A DNA stretch of 64,000 nucleotides from Rugamonas rivuli. GTDB taxonomy: Bacteria; Pseudomonadota; Gammaproteobacteria; Burkholderiales; Burkholderiaceae_D. Shown piece by piece: positions 22,936 through 32,093 of this stretch (position 1 is its first letter; every line of letters begins with the position of its first letter). The notes below the pieces were generated by a model. That model was not told the origin of the DNA, did not search any database, and saw only the letters and a program-made list of their open reading frames with translations. Location: positions 62,001 to 126,000 of the forward strand of contig NZ_WHUF01000001.1 of the NCBI RefSeq assembly GCF_009380165.1. Reading direction: 5' to 3'. A program made the position numbers and the translations under genes.

Positions 22936-23838
22936 ATGTCCAAAATCAGAAAAGCAGTGTTCCCGGTCGCCGGTCTTGGCAGCCGTTTTCTCCCAGCGAC
23001 CAAGGCGCAGCCGAAAGAGATGCTGCCCATCGTCGACAAGCCGCTGATCCAGTACGCGGTGGAAGAAGCGGTCGCCGCCGGCATCACCGAAATGGTGTTC
23101 ATCACCGGCCGTAACAAGCGCGCCATCGAGGATCACTTCGACAAAGCCTACGAGCTGGAAGCGGAACTGGAAGCGGCCGACAAGAAAGCCTTGCTGGAGC
23201 TGGTGCAGAACGTCATTCCGAAGAACGTCAACTGCATCTACATCCGCCAGTCGGAGCCGCTGGGCCTGGGCCATGCGGTGCTGTGTGCGCGTCCGGTAAT
23301 CGGTGATGAACCGTTCGCCGTGCTGCTGGCGGACGACTTCATGGACACCGCCGACGGCGTCAAGCCGGTGCTGGCGCAGATGACCGACCTGTACGCCTAC
23401 GAGCGTTGCAGCGTGCTGGCGGTGCAGGAAGTGCCGCGCGCCGCCACCCGCCAGTACGGCATCGTCAGCGCCTCGGCCTACCAGCCCAAGCTGGAACTGG
23501 TGCACGGCATCGTCGAGAAGCCGTCGCCGGACGTGGCGCCGTCCACGCTGGCGGTGGTGGGACGCTACGTGTTGTCCGGCCGGATTTTCCAATACCTGGA
23601 AAACCTCGGCACCGGCACCGGCGGCGAGATCCAGCTGACCGACGGCATCGCCGCGCTGATGAAGGATGAACGCGTACTGGCCTACCGCTACGACGGCCAG
23701 CGCTACGACTGCGGCTCCAAGCTGGGCTACCTGAAGGCGATGACGGCGATGGGCCTCAAGCATCCCGAGACCGGCGCCGAGTACTGCCAGTTCCTGCGCG
23801 AGATGCAGTGCGAGATCAATGGCGGAGGCATCAAATGA
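22936..23838 (+). CDS. galU: UTP-glucose-1-phosphate uridylyltransferase
   Basis: Makes UDP-glucose from UTP and glucose 1-phosphate, feeding polysaccharide and LPS synthesis. It has 300 residues and the nucleotide-binding signature [21 protein letters not shown] near the N-terminus, plus [11 protein letters not shown] and [12 protein letters not shown]. The gene begins 15 bp after ligA, and its stop overlaps the def start (ATGA), so ligA-galU-def are probably one transcript. Confidence 0.97.
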   Translation: MSKIRKAVFPVAGLGSRFLPATKAQPKEMLPIVDKPLIQYAVEEAVAAGITEMVFITGRNKRAIEDHFDKAYELEAELEAADKKALLELVQNVIPKNVNCIYIRQSEPLGLGHAVLCARPVIGDEPFAVLLADDFMDTADGVKPVLAQMTDLYAYERCSVLAVQEVPRAATRQYGIVSASAYQPKLELVHGIVEKPSPDVAPSTLAVVGRYVLSGRIFQYLENLGTGTGGEIQLTDGIAALMKDERVLAYRYDGQRYDCGSKLGYLKAMTAMGLKHPETGAEYCQFLREMQCEINGGGIK

Positions 23839-24371
23839 CCGTCCGCGAAATCCTGAAGATGGGCGACCCGCGCCTGCTGCGCGTGGCGGAGCCGGTAACG
23901 GAGTTCGACACGCCCGCCATGCGCGAGCTGATCGCCGACATGTTCGACACCATGCACGCGGCCAATGGCGCGGGCCTGGCGGCGCCGCAGATCGGCGTCA
24001 ACCTGCAGCTGGTGATCTTCGGTTTCAAGCAGAACGCGCGCTATCCGGATGCGCCGCAAGTGCCGGAAACGGTATTAATCAATCCGGTGCTGACGCCGCT
24101 GTCCGACGAAAAGGAAGAGGGTTTCGAAGGCTGCCTGTCGGTGCCCGGCCTGCGCGGCAGCGTGCCGCGTTTCGTCAAGCTGCGCTATGAGGGCGTGGAC
24201 CAGTTCAAGCAACCCATCTCCCGCGATGTCGACGGCTTCCACGCGCGCGTGGTGCAGCATGAAGTCGACCACCTGCTCGGCGTGCTGTACCCGATGCGCA
24301 TCACCGACTTTTCGAAGTTCGGCTTTACCGAGGTGATGTTCCCCGGCCTCGATCCCAACGACGACGATTGA
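23835..24371 (+). CDS. def: Peptide deformylase
   Basis: Removes the formyl group from the N-terminal methionine of new proteins. The three family motifs are present: [18 protein letters not shown] (metal-binding Cys) and QHEVDHLLG (HExxH metal site). About 178 residues. I chose the ATG opening [11 protein letters not shown], which overlaps the galU stop by 4 bp. Bacteria of this group often have more than one def copy; this one is not next to fmt, so it may be the second. Confidence 0.97.
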   Translation: MTVREILKMGDPRLLRVAEPVTEFDTPAMRELIADMFDTMHAANGAGLAAPQIGVNLQLVIFGFKQNARYPDAPQVPETVLINPVLTPLSDEKEEGFEGCLSVPGLRGSVPRFVKLRYEGVDQFKQPISRDVDGFHARVVQHEVDHLLGVLYPMRITDFSKFGFTEVMFPGLDPNDDD

Positions 24372-24380
24372 GGGCCGGCC

Positions 24381-25346
24381 ATGAGTGAAGGTCCGGCGCG
24401 CAAGCCCGCGCAGAAGGTGATCCGTCCCCGCGTCGGCAACGACCGTGGCGTGTTCCGCATGGGGACTTCGCAGATCAAGCGGGTAGGCCTGGGCCGCCCG
24501 CATTGGGGCGACATCTACCACTGGATGCTGACCCTGAGCTGGACGCATTTCTTCCTGCTGGTCGGCGCGCTGTACCTGGTGACTAACGTGGCGTTTGCGC
24601 TGGCGTTCTACCTGGTGCCCGGTTCGATCTCCAATGCGCGGCCCGGCTACTTCCCGGACGCGGTGTTCTTCTCGATCGAAACGCTGGCCACCGTCGGCTA
24701 CGGGTTTATGAACCCAGGATCGACCTATGGCCACATTGTCGCCTCGACCGAAATCCTGCTAGGCATGGTGGAAGTGGCGGCGGTGACGGGGCTGCTGTTC
24801 GCCCGCTTCTCGCGGCCGACTTCGCGCATCATGTTTTCCGATGTCGCAGTGGTCACGCCGTTCAACGGCGTGCCGACGCTGATGCTGAGGACCGGGAATG
24901 AACGCGGCAACCTGATACTGGAAGCCTCGGTGCGGGCCACGCTGATACGCCGCGAAACCACGCTGGAAGGGCAGATCTTCACGCGCTTCTACGACCTGCA
25001 ACTGGAGCGCGAGCATTCCGGCGTGTTCGCGCTGACGTGGACCATCCTGCACAAGATCGACGAATCGAGTCCGTTCTGGGGCAAGTCGCAGGAAGACCTG
25101 CACAATGAAGGCGCGACGCTGTCGGTAGCCGTTTCCGGCACCGACGACACGCTCAACGATTTCGTCCACGCGCGCCAGACTTACGCGGCGGAGCACATCT
25201 TCTTCAACCACCACTTCGCCGACATCATGTCGGACAAACTGGAGGGCAATGTGCGGATACTGGACTACAGCAAATTCCACGACATCTACCCGGACGGCAC
25301 GGCCGGCGGCAGCATGCCCGGCGCGGCGCTGGCGCATCCCGGCTAA
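24381..25346 (+). CDS. KirBac-type inward-rectifier potassium channel
   Basis: A 321-residue channel with a cytoplasmic N-terminus, an outer helix (about 50-75), a pore helix with the selectivity filter TVGYG (residues about 104-108), an inner helix (about 115-140) and a large immunoglobulin-like cytoplasmic domain (about 150-300) as in KirBac proteins. The tetramer conducts K+ across the inner membrane. It lies 9 bp downstream of def on the same strand. The physiological role in bacteria is poorly known. Confidence 0.94.
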   Translation: MSEGPARKPAQKVIRPRVGNDRGVFRMGTSQIKRVGLGRPHWGDIYHWMLTLSWTHFFLLVGALYLVTNVAFALAFYLVPGSISNARPGYFPDAVFFSIETLATVGYGFMNPGSTYGHIVASTEILLGMVEVAAVTGLLFARFSRPTSRIMFSDVAVVTPFNGVPTLMLRTGNERGNLILEASVRATLIRRETTLEGQIFTRFYDLQLEREHSGVFALTWTILHKIDESSPFWGKSQEDLHNEGATLSVAVSGTDDTLNDFVHARQTYAAEHIFFNHHFADIMSDKLEGNVRILDYSKFHDIYPDGTAGGSMPGAALAHPG

Positions 25347-25358
25347 GAGGGAAGGGCG

Positions 25359-25802
25359 TCAGCCTGCGCCCAGCAGGTCGCGGGAGTTCAGCAGCGCGTA
25401 GACGATATCGGGGTGGTTGTGCAGGCAGCGCCGCACGGCGGCTGGCACTTGCTCGCGGGTCTTGCGGCACAGGCCTTGCTGCTCCGCCAGGCGTATCTGC
25501 AGGCCCATCACGGTGCGCACGCCGTTCAGGCTGGGCGTGATGGTCAGGCGTATGCCCAGCTGCTCCAGCATGCGCTGCTCGATGCGGCCCAGCTCCTCGA
25601 AGCTGGCGATGTTCTCTATCCTGGCGATCAGCAGCTTCTCTTCATCGCGCGTGAGGCGCAGGATGCGGATGTCCGTCTCCTCGGGCGCCTGGTCCCACTG
25701 TTCCAGCAGTTCGTCGCGGCGGCACTCGCACGCGCCGGGCGGGCATTCTTTTCGAAGCTGAAAGGGCAGTGCTTGAGGCATGGCGAAACGACCCGGCGGC
25801 AT
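25359..25802 (-). CDS. Hypothetical protein with N-terminal cysteine cluster
   Basis: A soluble protein of about 147 residues with no signal peptide or membrane segment. Near the N-terminus is CPPGACECRRDELL, with three cysteines in eight residues, reminiscent of a metal or Fe-S site. The rest is mostly helical and charged. I do not recognise the family. The start is uncertain: ATG at 25802 or 25781, or TTG at 25808. It is convergent with the KirBac gene (12 bp) and divergent from the secreted protein gene beginning at 25897. Confidence 0.65.
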   Translation of the reverse strand: MPPGRFAMPQALPFQLRKECPPGACECRRDELLEQWDQAPEETDIRILRLTRDEEKLLIARIENIASFEELGRIEQRMLEQLGIRLTITPSLNGVRTVMGLQIRLAEQQGLCRKTREQVPAAVRRCLHNHPDIVYALLNSRDLLGAG

Positions 25803-25896
25803 AGTCAAAGCTAAATTCTACTCCGAACACCGCATTGTGCGACGCCTGATTATTATCATGCATATAATATTATTTTTTAGCTCAAGCCTACGCCGC

Positions 25897-26925
25897 ATGA
25901 AAAACAAGTACTCGACCCTGCCGTTACTGGCAGCACTGTGCGTGACGTTGCCCGCCGCAGCAGGCCCGGAAACACTGGAGCGCTGCCCGCCGGCGGCCAA
26001 ACCATGGCTACCCGCCGGCGCCAGCCAGAACGTGTGTTCGCAGTATTCGTCCAACGCCGGCGTCGGCGCGACCAACTACGGCAGCTCGCAAAAAATGGCG
26101 GCGTTCAGCAAGGACGACAAGCTGGTAGGACTTCGCAATCCGGACGTGGGGCGCGAAGATCCGTCGCCGAAGGATACCTACGACCCGGCGGCGTGGGAGC
26201 AGTCCGGCAGCACCGGGCCGGTTGGCGAATTATGGTGGGGCCGGCGCGACAACCTGCATCTGTTTGTCGGCCAGGAGTCGAAGGTGCGGTTGACCGTTGA
26301 GGCCAGTCGCGGACCCATGCCGGGACCGGCGGAGCGGCAGGCGCGCATGCTGGCGATCATGGCCCAGGCCCAGGCCATGGCGGCCAATAAACCGCTTCCG
26401 CAATCGGCCTACGACAATCTGCTGTTCATACACCGCACCATGGAGTACCGCCAGATCGACGGCACCGACGCGACCTTCCGCGGCGGCCTTGGCGGCGACG
26501 GCTTTATCCCGCCCGGTAAAATATCGGACGCCAAACTGAAACTCGATAGTCTGCCGGCCTATAAGGGTGTGTTCAGTTTCGAGATGAAGGTGGACGGGGT
26601 TGCGCGCCGCTTCAGTTTTCCGGTAATGCTGGACCAGGCCACAGATCATCTGATCGCCGCCGCCGTCAACGGCGACAGCTACGTCAAATGCGAGAAGCGG
26701 CCGAATCGCGGAAAGAATGAATCGCTGTCGTGCCCACTGAACAAGGAGAACTTCCCGGAGCGCTACGACGCCGAGGGCGCGTTTTTCGGCGACCACGCCA
26801 CGCTGGCGGCGGTGAAAATCTACATGACGGTCAACTCGCCGGCGCGCAATCGCCACGAGGACATCGCCACCGCCGTGATCATCCTGCGCGCCGAGGCTTC
26901 AGCGCCGGTCGCCGCTGGCCGCTGA
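25897..26925 (+). CDS. Secreted hypothetical protein
   Basis: A protein of about 342 residues with a clear signal peptide (MKNKYSTLPLLAALCVTLPAAAG) and four or so cysteines (ERCPPA, NVCSQY, VKCEKR, LSCPLN) that could form disulfides in the periplasm. I chose the ATG that opens the signal peptide; the open frame extends 39 residues upstream without a plausible leader. I see no recognisable catalytic motif. It is probably transcribed alone. Confidence 0.7.
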   Translation: MKNKYSTLPLLAALCVTLPAAAGPETLERCPPAAKPWLPAGASQNVCSQYSSNAGVGATNYGSSQKMAAFSKDDKLVGLRNPDVGREDPSPKDTYDPAAWEQSGSTGPVGELWWGRRDNLHLFVGQESKVRLTVEASRGPMPGPAERQARMLAIMAQAQAMAANKPLPQSAYDNLLFIHRTMEYRQIDGTDATFRGGLGGDGFIPPGKISDAKLKLDSLPAYKGVFSFEMKVDGVARRFSFPVMLDQATDHLIAAAVNGDSYVKCEKRPNRGKNESLSCPLNKENFPERYDAEGAFFGDHATLAAVKIYMTVNSPARNRHEDIATAVIILRAEASAPVAAGR

Positions 26926-26946
26926 TGTTGTGCGCTAACGCGCGCT

Positions 26947-27174
26947 TTAGTCCATGCGCTTGAGGCGCTGGCCGACGATGCTCCATTTGCAGGCTTCGCC
27001 GTCGACGGTGCCGGTCAGCACCCAACCGGTGCCGATCTTCTCGACGCCGATTTCGCACTCCAGTTCCTTCGCCAGTTTCTCGGCCCAGCCGCGCGCCGCG
27101 CCCTGGCCCTTGAACAGCTCATTGCCTTCGTAGATCACGGTGGCGTCGAATACGGGGGCGGCGAAGATGGTCAT
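26947..27174 (-). CDS. Small hypothetical protein
   Basis: A 75-residue soluble protein (starts MTIFAAPVFDATVIYEG). I do not recognise it. Its alternating hydrophobic pattern and WVLTGTVDGEACKWSIVGQRL suggest a small alpha/beta fold. The start is set by the ATG at 27174; a longer open frame upstream overlaps the divergent peptidase gene's leader. It is convergent with the preceding secreted protein gene. Confidence 0.6.
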   Translation of the reverse strand: MTIFAAPVFDATVIYEGNELFKGQGAARGWAEKLAKELECEIGVEKIGTGWVLTGTVDGEACKWSIVGQRLKRMD

Positions 27175-27277
27175 GGTTGGGCTCCGAAAAAGTAAGCCGG
27201 TATTGTGCCACCAAATCCGCGCCGGCGGTGCTTGCGCCGGTGTGGAGGTTCTGTCAATATCTGGCATCTTGGTTTTT

Positions 27278-28012
27278 ATGCAATGGCAGACGATGCGATC
27301 GCCATTCAAACCACTCGCCGTACTTGCGTTGTTCGCACTGGCCGCGCCTCTGACGGCAACGGCGGATGCGACGCCGCCTTTGCCGGAGCGGCTGTACACG
27401 GTTCCCGCCATCGCCACGCCGTACAAGCCCGATATCGCCTATATCTCCATCGACCATTTCGAGAGCGAAGAAAGCGTCAAGATGTTTGAGTTGGCTATGC
27501 CTGAGATCCTGAAGGTGAAAGGGCTGGTGATCGACGTGCGCCGCAACGGCGGAGGTTCCAGCGATTTCGGCCTGAGGATCTTGTCGTGGCTGAGCCGCCG
27601 GCCGATTGTCAGCGCAGCCTCCTACCGCCGCGACGACAATGCCGTCAGCCGCGCGCACGCGAGCCGCGCTGTATCCTGGGCGCCGCTGGCCTCCGATGGC
27701 GGCTATACGGAGCAGCACAAGGAAGTCTTCAACGGTCCGGTGGCTGTGCTGATCGGCCCGCAGACCTTCTCGGCAGCGGAAGACTTCACCGTCGCCTTCC
27801 GGCTGATGAAGCGCGGCGTCATCGTCGGCGAGGCCACCGGCGGCAGCACCGGCCAGCCTTTGTTCTTTGCGCTGCCGGGCGGCGGCAATGCCCGCATCTG
27901 CGTCAAGCGCGATGTCTACCCGGACGGCAGCCTGTTTGTCGGCAAGGGCGTCCTGTCCCTCCCATACCACTACGTCATTCGACGTATTCCTCACGGCTTG
28001 TCTGCTGGCTAA
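27278..28012 (+). CDS. S41-like (C-terminal processing) peptidase, shortened at both ends
   Basis: About 244 residues with a signal peptide (about 1-30) followed directly by the S41 catalytic core: GLVIDVRRNGGG, GPQTFSAAEDF (nucleophile Ser) and GEATGGSTGQP. The N-terminal domain and PDZ domain of full S41 proteases (about 400-500 residues) are missing. At the C-terminus the expected VKRDVYPDGSLFVGKGV is present, but then the sequence leaves the family pattern (LSLPYHYVIRRIPHG…) and stops just before the porin gene. None of the three forward frames continues the domain. It may be a remnant or a minimal enzyme; activity is doubtful. Confidence 0.65.
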   Translation: MQWQTMRSPFKPLAVLALFALAAPLTATADATPPLPERLYTVPAIATPYKPDIAYISIDHFESEESVKMFELAMPEILKVKGLVIDVRRNGGGSSDFGLRILSWLSRRPIVSAASYRRDDNAVSRAHASRAVSWAPLASDGGYTEQHKEVFNGPVAVLIGPQTFSAAEDFTVAFRLMKRGVIVGEATGGSTGQPLFFALPGGGNARICVKRDVYPDGSLFVGKGVLSLPYHYVIRRIPHGLSAG

Positions 28013-28046
28013 TCTTGCAGCATCCAAAACCGAAAAGGGGAACAAG

Positions 28047-29159
28047 ATGGGTTTGAAACGGGGAATGCTGCTGGCCGCAGCAGTGGCGGTGGTCGGCAAT
28101 GCGCACGCCGGCGCCACGGTCAATTTCGGCGAAGACAAGTCGGTCAGCGTCGGCTTCGGCATGCGCGAGAGCTACACCAGCACCAAGGACGGGGCGCCCA
28201 ATGGCACCGACCGCTCCAGCGACTTCAATCTGGATTCGGCGCGCTTGTTCCTGGGGGCCTCGCTCAACAAGAACATCAAGGGCATGCTGAACACCGAGTG
28301 GGACGGCGACAAGATCCGCATCCTGGACGCCGCCGGCCAGTTCGCCATTTTGCCCGAGTTGAACATCTGGGCGGGCCGCCTGCTGTCGCCGAGCGACCGC
28401 GCTAACATGGCAGGGCCGTACTACTCGCTGGGCGGCGGCTATTGGGCCGGCGTGGCTTCGCGCTACGGCTACAACGGCGGCATCTTCCGCGGCCGCGACG
28501 ACGGCGTGGTGGTCTGGGGCGCCGTTGCCGAGGGCAAGCTCGGTTACTCGTTCGGCGTGTTCGAAGGCCATACCTTCGGCATCGGCTCGATGACGCAATC
28601 GCAGGCCAAGGCGGCAGGCGTCAAGGCCGATGACTCGCTGATGTACGCCGGCCGCTTGCAGTACGATTTCTGGGACGCGGAACCGGGCTACTACGGCACC
28701 GGCAATTATCTCGGCAGCGCCGACATCCTGTCGATAGGCGTGGCGGGACGCTACCAGAAGGACGGCATCCTCACCGTCGCCAAGAGCGGCAAGTACAGCT
28801 CCTACAACGTCGACTTCCTGATGGAGAAGCGGGTCAAGGGTTCCGGCGCCTTCGCGCTGGAGGCGGCCTGGTACGACTACAACACCGACAACATCATCAA
28901 GTCCGAACAGGGCAAGGCTTATTCGGCGGGCGCTTCCTGGATCTTCGAAGAGAAGGCCGGCTGGGGCAAGTTCCAGCCCTTCGTGCGCTGGCAGAAGTTC
29001 GCCGCCGACACCGACATCGACACCAAACAGTATGACGCGGGCGTGAACTACATCATCGACGGCTACAACGCGCAGCTCAGCGCCGTGTACTCGAAGACCA
29101 AGATGACCAAGGCCGCCGATACGGACAAGTTCTCGGTCACTTTGCAGCTGCAATTCTAA
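28047..29159 (+). CDS. Outer-membrane porin, probably for urea or short amides
   Basis: A 370-residue porin with a signal peptide (MGLKRGMLLAAAVAVVGNAHAG), many alternating aromatic beta-strand segments and the C-terminal aromatic residue (…FSVTLQLQF) recognised by the Bam complex. A strong Shine-Dalgarno stretch (AAGGGG) precedes the ATG. It lies 22 bp upstream of urtA, and similar porins precede urea/amide ABC transporters in other betaproteobacteria, so it likely admits urea across the outer membrane. Substrate is inferred from context only. Confidence 0.88.
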   Translation: MGLKRGMLLAAAVAVVGNAHAGATVNFGEDKSVSVGFGMRESYTSTKDGAPNGTDRSSDFNLDSARLFLGASLNKNIKGMLNTEWDGDKIRILDAAGQFAILPELNIWAGRLLSPSDRANMAGPYYSLGGGYWAGVASRYGYNGGIFRGRDDGVVVWGAVAEGKLGYSFGVFEGHTFGIGSMTQSQAKAAGVKADDSLMYAGRLQYDFWDAEPGYYGTGNYLGSADILSIGVAGRYQKDGILTVAKSGKYSSYNVDFLMEKRVKGSGAFALEAAWYDYNTDNIIKSEQGKAYSAGASWIFEEKAGWGKFQPFVRWQKFAADTDIDTKQYDAGVNYIIDGYNAQLSAVYSKTKMTKAADTDKFSVTLQLQF

Positions 29160-29181
29160 TTCCACCACACGGAGCTATCCC

Positions 29182-30450
29182 ATGCAAAATCGTCGCAATT
29201 TTATCGCCTCCCTGAGCCGCATCGCCACCGCCACCGCCGTGCTGGCCGCCGGTGCTTCTTGGTCCACCTGCGCCTACGCCGCCGACACCATCAAGGTCGG
29301 CATCCTCCATTCGCTGTCGGGCACGATGGCGATTTCCGAAACGTCGCTGAAAGACGTGGCGTTGATGACCATCGACGAAATCAACGCCAAGGGCGGCGTG
29401 TTGGGCAAGAAGCTGGAGGCGGTGGTGGTCGATCCGGCCTCCAACTGGCCGCTGTTTGCCGAGAAGGCGCGCGGGCTGATCGCGCAGGACAAGGTGTCCG
29501 TGGTGTTCGGCTGCTGGACGTCGGTGTCGCGCAAGTCGGTACTACCCGTGTTCAAGGAGTTGAATAGCCTGCTGTTCTACCCGGTGCAGTACGAGGGCGA
29601 GGAGCTGGAGAAGAATGTGTTCTACACCGGCGCCGCGCCGAACCAGCAGGCGATACCTGCGGTGGAATACCTGATGAGCAAGGAGGGCGGCGGCGCCAAG
29701 CGCTTCGTGCTGCTGGGGACCGACTACGTTTATCCGCGCACCACCAACAAGATCCTGCGCGCCTACCTGAAGAGCAAGGGCGTGAAGGATAGCGATATCG
29801 ACGAGGTGTACACCCCGTTCGGCCACTCGGACTACCAGACCATCGTCGCCAACATCAAGAAGTTCTCGGCCGGCGGCAAGACGGCGGTGATCTCCACCAT
29901 CAACGGCGATTCCAACGTGCCGTTCTACAAAGAGCTGGGCAACGCCGGCTTGAAGGCGACCGATGTGCCGGTGGTGGCGTTCTCGGTGGGTGAGGAGGAG
30001 CTGCGCGGTGTGGATACCAAGCCGCTGCTGGGCCACCTGGCGGCGTGGAACTACTTCGAATCGGTGAAGAATCCGGTGAATACGGAGTTCATCAAGAAGT
30101 GGAAGGCTTATGCCACCGCCAAGAAGCTGCCGAACGCGAATACCGTCGTGACCAACGATCCGATGGAAGCGACCTACGTCGGCATCCATATGTGGGCGCA
30201 GGCGGTGGAGAAGGCCAAGTCGACCGACACCGACAAGGTGATCGCGGCGATGGCGGGGCAGAGCTTCAAGGCGCCGTCGGGCTTTACGTTGACGATGGAT
30301 CCGACCAATCACCATTTGCATAAGCCGGTGTTTATCGGCGAGATTCGTCCGGACGGTCAGTTCAGCGTGGTGTGGAAGACGCCAGGCCCGGTGCGCGCAA
30401 ATCCGTGGAGCCCGTACATTCCGGGTAATGAGGGCAAGCAGAAGCTGTAA
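29182..30450 (+). CDS. urtA: Urea ABC transporter, substrate-binding protein
   Basis: The periplasmic urea-binding component, 422 residues. It has a signal peptide (ends about residue 33, AYAAD) and the family pattern: IKVGILHSLSGTMAISE, VVFGCWTSVSRKSVLPV and NNLLFYPVQYEGEE-like sequence are strongly characteristic of UrtA. It is the first transporter gene in porin-urtABCDE. A stable hairpin follows the stop and may protect this part of the mRNA. Confidence 0.96.
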   Translation: MQNRRNFIASLSRIATATAVLAAGASWSTCAYAADTIKVGILHSLSGTMAISETSLKDVALMTIDEINAKGGVLGKKLEAVVVDPASNWPLFAEKARGLIAQDKVSVVFGCWTSVSRKSVLPVFKELNSLLFYPVQYEGEELEKNVFYTGAAPNQQAIPAVEYLMSKEGGGAKRFVLLGTDYVYPRTTNKILRAYLKSKGVKDSDIDEVYTPFGHSDYQTIVANIKKFSAGGKTAVISTINGDSNVPFYKELGNAGLKATDVPVVAFSVGEEELRGVDTKPLLGHLAAWNYFESVKNPVNTEFIKKWKAYATAKKLPNANTVVTNDPMEATYVGIHMWAQAVEKAKSTDTDKVIAAMAGQSFKAPSGFTLTMDPTNHHLHKPVFIGEIRPDGQFSVVWKTPGPVRANPWSPYIPGNEGKQKL

Positions 30451-30461
30451 GCCGTGCCGTG

Positions 30462-30487
30462 GGGCTCCGGTCGGTGCGACGGAGCCC
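30462..30487 (+). promoter_or_regulatory. Stem-loop between urtA and urtB
   Basis: Perfect arms GGGCTCCG (30462-30469) and CGGAGCCC (30480-30487) with a 10-base loop and no T-run. Such hairpins after binding-protein genes are known to stabilise the upstream mRNA and give more binding protein than permease. Confidence 0.6.
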
Positions 30488-30518
30488 GCAGCAATTCAGT
30501 ATCACTGAGGACACCACC

Positions 30519-32093
30519 TTGAAAAAACTCCTGCTCCTGGCTTGCCTGCTGCTGTCCTGCGCGGCGCATGCCGCCATCGACAACGCCTTGCTGGCGCCCC
30601 TGGCCGGCGGCGATCCCGACGCCCGCGTCGACGCCATCGTCAAGATCGGCGCGCTGGCCAACGACGACGCTATCCGCCTGCTGACGGCGCTCAAGAGCGA
30701 CGCCCTGTACGCCACGCCGGATGGCAGCATCTACATCGTCACCGACGACAAAGCCTACAACCCGGCCACCGGCGCAACCGGCCCGCTGCCCGAAGGCCTG
30801 GACGGCGTCATGGTTAACAACCGCCTGCGCGGCGCCGTGGACGACGCGCTGTCCGCCCTCAAACTATTCGCGCCAGACCGCGCACAGCGGCTGGCCGCGG
30901 CCACCGAGCTGCAAAAAAGCGTCACGCTGGCGCAAGCCCCGTTGATCGAAAAAGCGCTGGCGAACGAGCAGGACGCCGAGATTCGCCCCATGCTGCAACT
31001 GGTCGCCGCCACCGCCAACCTGCAATCGGCAAACGCCGCCAGGCGCAAGGCCGCCGTCGAGGCGCTGGCCGACAGCAGCAACGCCAACCTGCGCCCGCTG
31101 CTGCAAGCGATGCTGAGCGATAAAGAACCCGACCAGGCGGTGCGCGTTGCAGCCGCCCACACCTTGCAGGCTCTGGACAGCCGCCTGGCGCGCACCGAAT
31201 TTATCGGCAACGTCTTCTACGGCATCTCGCTGGCCAGCGTGCTGCTGCTGACGGCACTGGGCCTGGCCATCACCTTCGGCCTGATGGGCATCATCAACAT
31301 GGCCCACGGCGAACTGCTGATGATAGGCGCCTACACCACCTACCTGTGCCAGCTCGGCTTCCGCAACTACTTCCCATCTGCGGTGGACTGCTACCTGATC
31401 GCCGCGCTGCCGGCCGCCTTCCTGGTGACGGCCGCCGTCGGCATCGCGCTGGAACGCACGGTGATCCGCTGGCTCTACGGCCGTCCGCTGGAAACGCTGC
31501 TGGCCACCTGGGGCATCAGCCTGATACTGATGCAGGCGGTGCGCACCATCTTCGGCGCGCAAAACGTCGAGGTGGCGAATCCTTCCTGGATGTCCGGCGG
31601 CGTGACGGTGCTCGGCTCGCTGGTGCTGGCCTATAACCGCATCGTCATCATCGTGTTCGCGCTGCTCGTGGTGGCCGGCGTCTGGCTGATATTGAACAAG
31701 ACCCGGCTTGGCCTGTTCGTCCGCGCCGTGATGCAGAACCGCCGTATGGCCGGCTGCGTCGGCGTCTCCACCGCCAAGATCGACATGATGACCTTCGGCC
31801 TCGGCTCCGGCATCGCGGGACTGGGCGGCGTGGCCTTGTCGCAGCTGGGTAACGTGGGACCGGACCTGGGCCAGAGCTACATCGTCGATTCCTTCATGGT
31901 GGTGGTGCTGGGCGGCGTCGGCCAACTGGCGGGCACCATCATCGCCGCGCTGGGACTGGGCGAAGCGAATAAATTCCTGGAGCCGGTGGCGGGAGCGGTG
32001 CTGGCCAAGATCGCCATCCTGGTCTTCATCATCATGTTTATCCAGAAGCGGCCGCAGGGCCTGTTCGCCATGAAAGGCAGGAGCGCCGAATGA
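30519..32093 (+). CDS. urtB: Urea ABC transporter, permease UrtB
   Basis: Inner-membrane permease of 524 residues. It has a signal-like N-terminus (LKKLLLLACLLLSCAAHAA), a soluble region of about 220 residues that is usual in UrtB, and then a LivH-type permease domain with eight or so membrane segments (from about residue 235; FGLMGIINMAHGELLMIGAY is typical). I chose the TTG at 30519 because GAGGA lies 7 bp upstream and it opens the signal sequence. The stop overlaps the urtC start by 4 bp. Confidence 0.94.
   Translation: MKKLLLLACLLLSCAAHAAIDNALLAPLAGGDPDARVDAIVKIGALANDDAIRLLTALKSDALYATPDGSIYIVTDDKAYNPATGATGPLPEGLDGVMVNNRLRGAVDDALSALKLFAPDRAQRLAAATELQKSVTLAQAPLIEKALANEQDAEIRPMLQLVAATANLQSANAARRKAAVEALADSSNANLRPLLQAMLSDKEPDQAVRVAAAHTLQALDSRLARTEFIGNVFYGISLASVLLLTALGLAITFGLMGIINMAHGELLMIGAYTTYLCQLGFRNYFPSAVDCYLIAALPAAFLVTAAVGIALERTVIRWLYGRPLETLLATWGISLILMQAVRTIFGAQNVEVANPSWMSGGVTVLGSLVLAYNRIVIIVFALLVVAGVWLILNKTRLGLFVRAVMQNRRMAGCVGVSTAKIDMMTFGLGSGIAGLGGVALSQLGNVGPDLGQSYIVDSFMVVVLGGVGQLAGTIIAALGLGEANKFLEPVAGAVLAKIAILVFIIMFIQKRPQGLFAMKGRSAE

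Noticed and set aside
27960..28046. Possible sigma-54 (NtrC-type) promoter before the porin: TGGCTAATCTTGCAGC
   Set aside because: The GG and GC elements are 8 bp apart, while sigma-54 sites need 10. An alternative GG 10 bp upstream lacks the GC. Not supported, although nitrogen control would make sense.
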